This document shows, piece by piece, positions 55,230-61,154 of a DNA stretch of 64,000 nucleotides; position 1 is the first letter of the stretch; each line of letters begins with the position of its first letter. Origin of the DNA: Mycolicibacterium sp. MU0050 (GTDB lineage: Bacteria > Actinomycetota > Actinomycetes > Mycobacteriales > Mycobacteriaceae); NCBI RefSeq assembly GCF_963378085.1, contig NZ_OY726395.1:5084001-5148000 (forward strand), read 5' to 3'. Position numbers and translations under genes: made by a program. The notes below the pieces were generated by a model. That model had not been told where the DNA came from and made no database searches. It was given only the letters and a program-made list of their open reading frames with translations.

Positions 55230-55283
55230 ACCTGCATCCTCGTTTCCAAGGTCAGGAGCCTCCGGGATTTCCAGGGCGTTTCA

Positions 55284-55414
55284 ACCGCGGCTCCGACGGG
55301 GTCTCTCGGTGCCAGACCTGCGCCCGCACGCGTTTGCAGCAGCAACGCAACGGGTTAGGTCCAGAACGCAGTCAGACCTCCGCGACCACAACGTCAGGCT
55401 CGCAACGGCAATCC
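55284..55414 (+). pseudogene. Orphan toxin-module remnant, part 2
   Basis: Joined in frame to part 1 (counting ACC once). Encodes RGSDGVSRCQTCARTRLQQQ, with a CxxC motif, then GPERSQTSATTTSGSQRQS, a Ser/Thr/Gln-rich linker. The order QQQR followed by a Ser/Gly/Thr-rich linker resembles the part just before the Lys tail of the intact toxin. Cut at 55414 by IS21 copy 1. Confidence 0.5.
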
Positions 55415-55528
55415 TTGTCCGTGGCCATGAAAAAGTAGCCACTGGTGGCCAGGTGAAGGTATCCAGTTTTGGCCAGGTAAAAGTATCCACCCTGTGTTCG
55501 TCGTGTCGATCAGGAACTGCGGGCCCCG

Positions 55529-57097
55529 ATGGTGACGGTGAAGGCGCCAACCAATCGCCATCACCATCGGGGAGTTCCATTGAAATCTGCGAAGGACCGC
55601 ATGGACATCATTTCCGCCTACTACGAGCTCGGGTCGTACCGGGGTGCCGCCGATAGGTGCGGCACCACCCACCGCACCGTCAAGAAGATCATCGACAGGC
55701 ACGAGGCCGAGCAGGCGGGCATGTCGCCGGCGCCGCGGGTCGAACGACCGCACAACTACGACACGGTCGCCGAGCTCGTCGCTGAACGCGTCGAGAAATC
55801 ACAAGGCCGGATCTCGGCCAAACGGCTGTTGCCGATCGCCCGGACCGCCGGCTACCAGGGCTCGCCGCGTAATTTCCGGCGTCTGGTCGCAGAGAAGAAA
55901 GCGTTGTGGCGCAGTGACAATCACCGTGGCCGCCGCCCGGCAGTGTGGGCGCCGGGCGAGTATCTGGTGATCGACTGGGCCCAGGCCGCCCCCGGGCTGT
56001 CCTTGTTCTGCGCGGTGCTAGCGTTCTCCCGCTGGCGATTCGTGCGCTTTGCCACCGATCAGAAGGCCTCCACCACGCTGGCGTTGATCGCCGAAGCCTT
56101 CGCCGTGATCGGCGGTGTTCCGGCGCGGGTGCTGGCCGACCGGATGGCCTGCCTCAAAGGCGGCGTGGTCGCCAACGTGGTCGTCCCGACCCCGGACTAC
56201 GTTCGCTTCGCGACGCACTACGGGTTCGCCCCGGACTTCTGCCACGCCGGCGACCCGCAGTCCAAGGGCATCGTGGAGAACCTGTGCGGCTACGCCCAAC
56301 GCGACCTTGCAGTGCCCCTGCTGACCGAGGCCGCCATCGCCGGTGCCCCGGTGGATCTGCGGTCCGCCAACACCGCCGCGGCCGCCTGGTGCGCCGAAGT
56401 GAACGCCACGGCGCATTCAGAGATCCAAGCAATCCCCGACGACCGGCTGATCGCTGAACATGAACTGTTGCAACCACTGCCATCCTTGCGACTGCAGATT
56501 GGTGCACCCTCGGTGTTACGTAAAGTCGACCGGTTATCGTGTGTGCGCTACGGGTCGGCCCGCTACTCGGTACCGACCCGGCTGATCGGCACCAACGTGG
56601 CCATCGTGGTCGATCACGGCGCGGTGCGCCTGCTCGAGCCGGCCACCGGGGTGATCGTGGCCGAACACGAACTCATCGCACCCGGTGGCACCTCGATCCT
56701 CGACGAGCACTACGACGGGCCCCGGCCGGCACCGAACCGCGGACCACGGCCGAAGACCACCGTGGAGAAGCAGTTCTGCGACCTCGGTGAGGACGCGCAA
56801 GCGTTCCTGGTCGGCGCTGCGGCGATCGGCAACACCCGACTGGCCTCTGAGTTAGAGATCCTTCTCGCTCTGGGCGCCGCCCACGGTGAGCGGCAGTTGG
56901 TCGCGGCGTTGCACCGGGCGGTGGCGTTCCGGCGGTTCCGCGCCGCCGACGTGCGCTCCATCCTGGCCGCCGGCACCGGCGCCCCGCAGCCACGCGAAGC
57001 CGGGGATGCGTTGATCCTGGATCTGCCGGTCGCCCCGACCCGCTCCCTGGAGGCCTACCGGGTCACGCCCGTCGCTGACGGCGAGGTGAACTCGTGA
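55529..57097 (+). CDS. istA: IS21 transposase IstA (copy 1)
   Basis: 522 residues. N-terminal HTH (DIISAYYELGSYRGAADRCG), then rve integrase core: D in YLVIDWAQAAPG, D in VLADRMAC, E in SKGIVENLCGYAQ. C-terminal Mu-type beta-barrel-like RYGSARYSVPTRLIG. IstA cuts and joins DNA together with the AAA+ IstB. Stop overlaps istB start (GTGA). ATG 55529 is used; an internal ATG at about 55601 is also possible. Confidence 0.9.
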   Translation: MVTVKAPTNRHHHRGVPLKSAKDRMDIISAYYELGSYRGAADRCGTTHRTVKKIIDRHEAEQAGMSPAPRVERPHNYDTVAELVAERVEKSQGRISAKRLLPIARTAGYQGSPRNFRRLVAEKKALWRSDNHRGRRPAVWAPGEYLVIDWAQAAPGLSLFCAVLAFSRWRFVRFATDQKASTTLALIAEAFAVIGGVPARVLADRMACLKGGVVANVVVPTPDYVRFATHYGFAPDFCHAGDPQSKGIVENLCGYAQRDLAVPLLTEAAIAGAPVDLRSANTAAAAWCAEVNATAHSEIQAIPDDRLIAEHELLQPLPSLRLQIGAPSVLRKVDRLSCVRYGSARYSVPTRLIGTNVAIVVDHGAVRLLEPATGVIVAEHELIAPGGTSILDEHYDGPRPAPNRGPRPKTTVEKQFCDLGEDAQAFLVGAAAIGNTRLASELEILLALGAAHGERQLVAALHRAVAFRRFRAADVRSILAAGTGAPQPREAGDALILDLPVAPTRSLEAYRVTPVADGEVNS

Positions 57098-57906
57098 CCA
57101 AGACAGCACCGTTGACCGAGACCAAACCCGTCGCACCAAAATCAGTTCCACCATTGGATGCCGATCTCGATGCCGGGCTCCGCCGCCTGAAGCTGGCGGC
57201 CATCCGGCGGACAGCGCCGGAGGTGCTGATCACCGCCAAGACCCAACGCTGGACCCCCGAAGAGGTTCTGCGAACTCTGATCGAGACCGAACTCGCCGCC
57301 CGGGATGCCTCCAACGTCGTCAACCGACTCAAAACTGCCGCGTTCCCCGTGCCCAAGACCTTGGACTCGTTCGATGTGGCCGCATCGTCGATCCCACCGA
57401 AGACCTTCGACTACCTGTCGAGTCTGGAATGGATACGCGCCCAACAGAATCTGGCGATTATCGGTCCCGCCGGAACCGGCAAGTCCCACACCTTGATCGG
57501 GTTGGGGACCGCTGCGATCCACGCCGGCCTCAAGGTGCGTTACTTCGCCGCCGCCGACCTCGTCGAAACTCTCTACCGAGGGATGGCCGACAACACCGTC
57601 GGCAAGATCATCGAATCCCTACTACGCGTCGACCTCATCATTCTCGACGAGCTCGGCTTCGCGCCCTTAGATGACACCGGCACCCAACTGCTGTTCCGGC
57701 TCGTCGCCGGCGCCTACGAACGCCGGAGTCTGGCCATCGGGTCACATTGGCCCTTCGAACAATGGGGCCGATTCCTGCCCGAACAAACCACCGCCGTCAG
57801 CATCCTCGACCGCCTCCTGCACCACGCCACCGTCATCATCACCGACGGCCAGTCCTACCGCATGAAAGACGCCCACCACCGAAAGGAGACCACCCCGACA
57901 ACCTAG
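57094..57906 (+). CDS. istB: IS21 helper ATPase IstB (copy 1)
   Basis: 270 residues. AAA+ ATPase: Walker A IIGPAGTGKSHTLIGLG near residue 125-140, Walker B LIILDELGFAPLD near 180. N-terminal LRRLKLAAIRRTAPEVL region. IstB selects the target and stimulates IstA. Intact by eye. GTG start within the istA stop. Confidence 0.9.
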   Translation: MTKTAPLTETKPVAPKSVPPLDADLDAGLRRLKLAAIRRTAPEVLITAKTQRWTPEEVLRTLIETELAARDASNVVNRLKTAAFPVPKTLDSFDVAASSIPPKTFDYLSSLEWIRAQQNLAIIGPAGTGKSHTLIGLGTAAIHAGLKVRYFAAADLVETLYRGMADNTVGKIIESLLRVDLIILDELGFAPLDDTGTQLLFRLVAGAYERRSLAIGSHWPFEQWGRFLPEQTTAVSILDRLLHHATVIITDGQSYRMKDAHHRKETTPTT

Positions 57907-57972
57907 GAATCACCACACGGGGTGGATACATTTATCTGGCCACCAGCGGATACTTCCACCTGGCCATTGACA

Positions 57973-58120
57973 ATCCGGTTCCGAACGCAAGTCCAAAAGC
58001 GGCAGCAAGAAATCCAGTAAGAAGAACAACAAGGATGGACAGCAGAAGCACAAAAAGAAGAACGACAAGAAACGCGACATCGCGACGAAGAAGAAACGCA
58101 AACGCGATCGGCGAAAGTAA
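57973..58120 (+). pseudogene. Orphan toxin-module remnant, part 3 (lysine-rich tail)
   Basis: Continues the frame of part 2 and stops at TAA 58118-58120. It encodes KSKSGSKKSSKKNNKDGQQK and ends KKKRKRDRRK: nearly all Lys, Arg, Asp, Ser, Gln. Compare the intact toxin's tail near 51106-51228 (SGSKKSKTKRDNK...). Two different toxin modules thus share this basic ending. The immunity-like gene begins 17 bp later. Confidence 0.55.
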
Positions 58121-58136
58121 CCCGGAAGCCCGGAAC

Positions 58137-58521
58137 ATGCCCACACCCGCACATGAACCAATCCTCGAAACCGAGATTTTCCCCGACGCTGGCTTCGTCG
58201 TCATTGAGGACCTCGGCACACAGGACGTCGTGGGCCTCAGCGAAGCTGGGCATCGGGCCGGCTATGAGGCCACCCGCCATAGGCTGGACATCTACACCAT
58301 GTCCGCCGACGAGTCCGACATGATCGGCCGCGAAGTCATCGTCCGCGTCTACGCCGGCGACCCCCTTGACACTGATGAACTAGGGCAATTGATCTTCGAC
58401 GGCGAACTCGACATCACCACCGGAATCCTGGCAATCAGTGAGCTCCTATCCCCCGAGCCCGAATACAGCCACCAGATCCCGCTGGCCGAGCCAGTGATCG
58501 CGCTCATCGAACGTCCCCGGG
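58137..58521 (+). pseudogene. Second immunity-like gene, 5' part (interrupted by IS21 copy 2)
   Basis: ATG 58137, GGAAG 8 bp upstream. About 128 codons including ILETEIFPDAGFVVIEDLG, YEATRHRLDIYTM, LDTDELGQLIFDGELDITTG, AEPVIALIERP. It is acidic and cytosolic in type, as expected of an immunity protein matching a basic nuclease. The frame is broken at the IS21 edge; the missing 3' part lies at 60909-61067 in the same phase. No family recognised. Confidence 0.55.
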
Positions 58522-58556
58522 TGTGCTCGCCGAAATTCCTCACCTGTGAGCACCGG

Positions 58557-59411
58557 TCAGTGTAGGGGTTGACGGGTTCCTGTTGCGGCTCGACGGAGGT
58601 TTTCGGCGGCGGCGTGGTGGTCGCGTAGCCGGTAGGACTCGCCGTCGAGGTTGATGACCACTGACCGGTGTAGGAGGCGGTCGAGCATGGCGGCGGCGAC
58701 GGTGGTGTCACCGAGCACTTCGCCCCAGGCGCCGACCCCGCGGTTGGTGGTGATCACGATGCTGGTCTTCAAATAGCGTTGGGATACGACTTGAAACAAC
58801 GCCGAGGCGGCCTCGGCGGGTAGTGGCAGGTAGCCCAGTTCATCGATCACCAGCAGTGTCGGGCCGGCGTAGAACCGCATGGTGGTGGCCCAGCGTCCCT
58901 CGATGGCGGCGCGGTGGCAGCGTGCGGCCAGGTCGGCGGCGGTGGTGAAGTAGGTCCGATATCCAGCATGTGCTGCAGCCCTTGCCAATCCAACCGAGAG
59001 GTGCGTCTTTCCTGTCCCCGGCGGTCCGATCAGTAGAACGTTGGTGGCCGATTCGAGATAGCGGCAGGTGCCCAGTTCGTCGATCAGTGCGCGGTCGATG
59101 CCGGCGGCGGCGTCGACATCGAAATCGGCGAGGGTAGCGGGGGTGGGCAGGCTGGCGAACCGTAACCTTCCTGCGAGGCGGCGGGCGGTGCTGGCATCGA
59201 CTTCCACGGCCAGCAGCCGCTCCAGGGCCACTGTGAGTGACAGGCCTTCGGCGGCGGCCTGGTCGAGTATTGACGGCAGGGCCTCGGCGGCAGCGGCGAG
59301 TTTGAGCTCGGCCAGGTGTGACCGTAGCTGCTGATAGCGGCTCGCCGCGGCCGCCGGTGTCTCGGTGGTGGTGCCGGTGGTGGTTTTAGGTGTGCGTGGG
59401 GTGGGGGTCAT
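58557..59411 (-). CDS. istB: IS21 helper ATPase IstB (copy 2)
   Basis: 284 residues. AAA+ ATPase with Walker A LIGPPGTGKTHLSVGLAR near residue 128 and Walker B LLVIDELGYLPLPAE near 185. N-terminal disordered TPTPRTPKTTTGTTTETP. ATG overlaps the istA stop by 4 bp. Apparently functional. Confidence 0.9.
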   Translation of the reverse strand: MTPTPRTPKTTTGTTTETPAAAASRYQQLRSHLAELKLAAAAEALPSILDQAAAEGLSLTVALERLLAVEVDASTARRLAGRLRFASLPTPATLADFDVDAAAGIDRALIDELGTCRYLESATNVLLIGPPGTGKTHLSVGLARAAAHAGYRTYFTTAADLAARCHRAAIEGRWATTMRFYAGPTLLVIDELGYLPLPAEAASALFQVVSQRYLKTSIVITTNRGVGAWGEVLGDTTVAAAMLDRLLHRSVVINLDGESYRLRDHHAAAENLRRAATGTRQPLH

Positions 59412-60770
59412 TGCAGGGTCCTTTTCTGGGCGGCCCGCTCGTAGGCGGACAGGTCGATGACAGTGGAATCGGTTGATGGCGTGGTTGATTCGGCTGAATT
59501 GGCGGTGTTGTCGCGGAGTGCAAGGAGTTGCGCGGCAGCGGTTTTGGCGGCCGGGCCGGGTGGGATGCGTTCCTTGCGGCGGTGTGGTCGTCCGGTGTTA
59601 GCGGTGGCCATCGCCGCGGTGTCCAGGGCGATGATGTGGCCGCTGTCGCGGACCATCACACCGAGCCCGTCTGCAGCCATGCGGTGCCGGGCGATCACGA
59701 TCCCACTGGTGGTGGCGATGTCGCAGAACTGGCCGCCGATTGGGTGGCTGATCGTCACCTGCGCGGCAGCCAGCTCCGGTGGCACCGAGTACCGGTTGCC
59801 TCGGTAGGACACCAACGCTTGGCGCGAGGCGGTCCGGGACTGCGACACGATCACCGGATACGGCGTCGCCTGGCACCGGCGTCAGCGGCTCGGCCTTGGC
59901 GACTACGGCGACCGAGGATCGCCCGTCAGCGGTGGCACGGATGCGGGTGTCACCGCGCACGCGGGCGAAACGATCCACACTGGCTTGGGCCTGTTCAACG
60001 GTCACCTCGTCAGCCAGGGTCCGCCACCAACGTTGCGCGGCAGTGTGATTGACCTTCTCCACCACGCCTTTGCGGTTACCGCGCCGCGGCGGGCAGATCG
60101 CCACCGCGACCCCGTAATGTTTGGCGACCCCGGCAAACGATGCGGTGACTCGGCCTGAGCCGGGATCGCAGACGGTGGCCATCCGGTCGAACCGCCACAC
60201 CCTGCTCAGTCCACCCAGGCCGCGGCAGATCGTGTCGATGGCGGCGACCAGGTGAGGTTGATCCATCGACGGTGAGAGCACTGCGCGCCACTTCCCGGAA
60301 TGTGCCAGCGAGCCGACCAACAGGAACGCCTTCTTGCCCCATCCCCACGAATCGGGTGGACCGGGCAATTCCAGCCAGTCCCACTGGGTTTCCTCACCCG
60401 GCGGGTGCGCAATGATGGCGTTGGGCCGGTCGGTGGCGGTGCGACACGCTTGGCAGTCCGGCCGCAACCCTCGGGTGCGGATGTTGCGGGTCAGGCTCTG
60501 ATACGACAGCCCGAAGCCCAGGTCTTCGAGTTCGTCGTAGAGGGTGCGGGCCCACAAGTGCGGGTCCTCGACCAACCGGGCGGTGACGTAGTCGATGAAC
60601 GGGTCGAATGCGTCCGGCCCCGGCCTGGCCCGCACTCCGGGCTCGGCGTCGCCGGCCAGATACTTGCGGACCGTTTTGCGGTCGAAGCCGGTGTGACGGG
60701 CGATCGCAGAGATCGACCAACCACGTTTGCGTAGGGCGTGTACTTCCATGTCGTCCTCCCATGTGAGCAT
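59408..60770 (-). pseudogene. istA: IS21 transposase IstA (copy 2), frameshifted
   Basis: The first part (from 60770 or ATG 60749, which has GGGAGG upstream) carries the HTH RGWSISAIARHTGFDRKTVRK and integrase-core segments including TQWDWLELPG and RKGVVEKVNHTA, then reads out of frame near 59870 after LTPVPG. The second part continues in another frame: YPVIVSQSRTASRQALVSYR, then the C-terminal barrel. One extra base in the CCAGGCGACGCC stretch would explain the break. Confidence 0.8.
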
Positions 60771-60908
60771 GAGAAAGCGGGCCTCCTTCGACTGGAGCTA
60801 CTGGCGTCAGACACCAGCAGCATCGAGGGAGGCCCGCCCTTCTCGGCGGAGCCACACGGGTGGGGAATTTCAATGAGCGTCAGTGGGGAATTTCAGTGAG
60901 CGCGGTCA

Positions 60909-61067
60909 CCAGGGCCGGTACACCTGAAAGTCCACGGCAACAAAGCAATCCCCACCGTCCGCTACGACGACTCCGACACTGACTCCCCCATCTCCGGACC
61001 CACCGATAGCGCCATCGTCATCGACCCCGGAGCACTACCGATCGCCAAACACGCCCCAACGTCTTAA
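60909..61067 (+). pseudogene. Second immunity-like gene, 3' part
   Basis: 53 codons to TAA 61065-61067: PGPVHLKVHGNKAIPTVRY, then an acidic run DDSDTDSPISGPTDS and the end GALPIAKHAPTS. Joining directly to codon 126 of the 5' part (after ERP) keeps the phase, giving an original protein of about 178 residues. Confidence 0.55.
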
Positions 61068-61073
61068 GAGCCT

Positions 61074-61098
61074 GTCTCGTTCCTAGAAGAAACGAGAC
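61074..61098. terminator. Hairpin between convergent genes
   Basis: 8-bp perfect stem GTCTCGTT / AACGAGAC with a 9-base loop, lying 7 bp after the immunity-like stop and 57 bp from the dnaB stop. No T-run follows on either strand, so termination is plausible rather than certain. Confidence 0.45.
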
Positions 61099-61154
61099 AC
61101 TGCAAGGAACCGCCTACCGGTCCGGCATCGCTCCAGAAGAGTCAGAGGGACGCC

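Larger units (their letters stand above)
52461..55283 (-). mobile_element. IS3-family element, copy C, with IS256 copy 2 inserted
   Basis: Ends are a 28-bp imperfect inverted repeat, TGAAGCGCCCTGGGTTTCCC at 52461 and its counterpart ending at 55283 (25 of 28 bases matching by eye). Flanked by a 3-bp duplication ACC (52458-52460 and 55284-55286). Contains orfA (54885-55229) and orfB split by the IS256 copy at 52778-54245. It sits inside the orphan toxin module. Confidence 0.85.
55415..57972 (+). mobile_element. IS21-family element, copy 1
   Basis: Ends have matching multiple-repeat termini: TGTCCGTGGCCATGAAAAAG at left and, reverse-complemented, TGTCAATGGCCAGGTGGAAG at right, each with internal GGCCAG...AAG repeats. 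A 4-bp ATCC lies at both borders (55411-55414, 57973-57976). istA and istB are complete and overlap by 4 bp. It lies inside the orphan toxin tail. Confidence 0.9.
58522..60908 (-). mobile_element. IS21-family element, copy 2 (istA frameshifted)
   Basis: Ends TGTGCTCGCCGAAATTCC at left and, reverse-complemented, TGACCGCGCTCACTGAAATT at right; the shared core is GCTC(G/A)C(C/T)GAAATTCC. Edges are approximate to a few bases and a target duplication could not be read exactly. istB is intact; istA carries a frameshift, so the element is probably dead on its own. Unrelated in sequence to IS21 copy 1. Confidence 0.82.
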
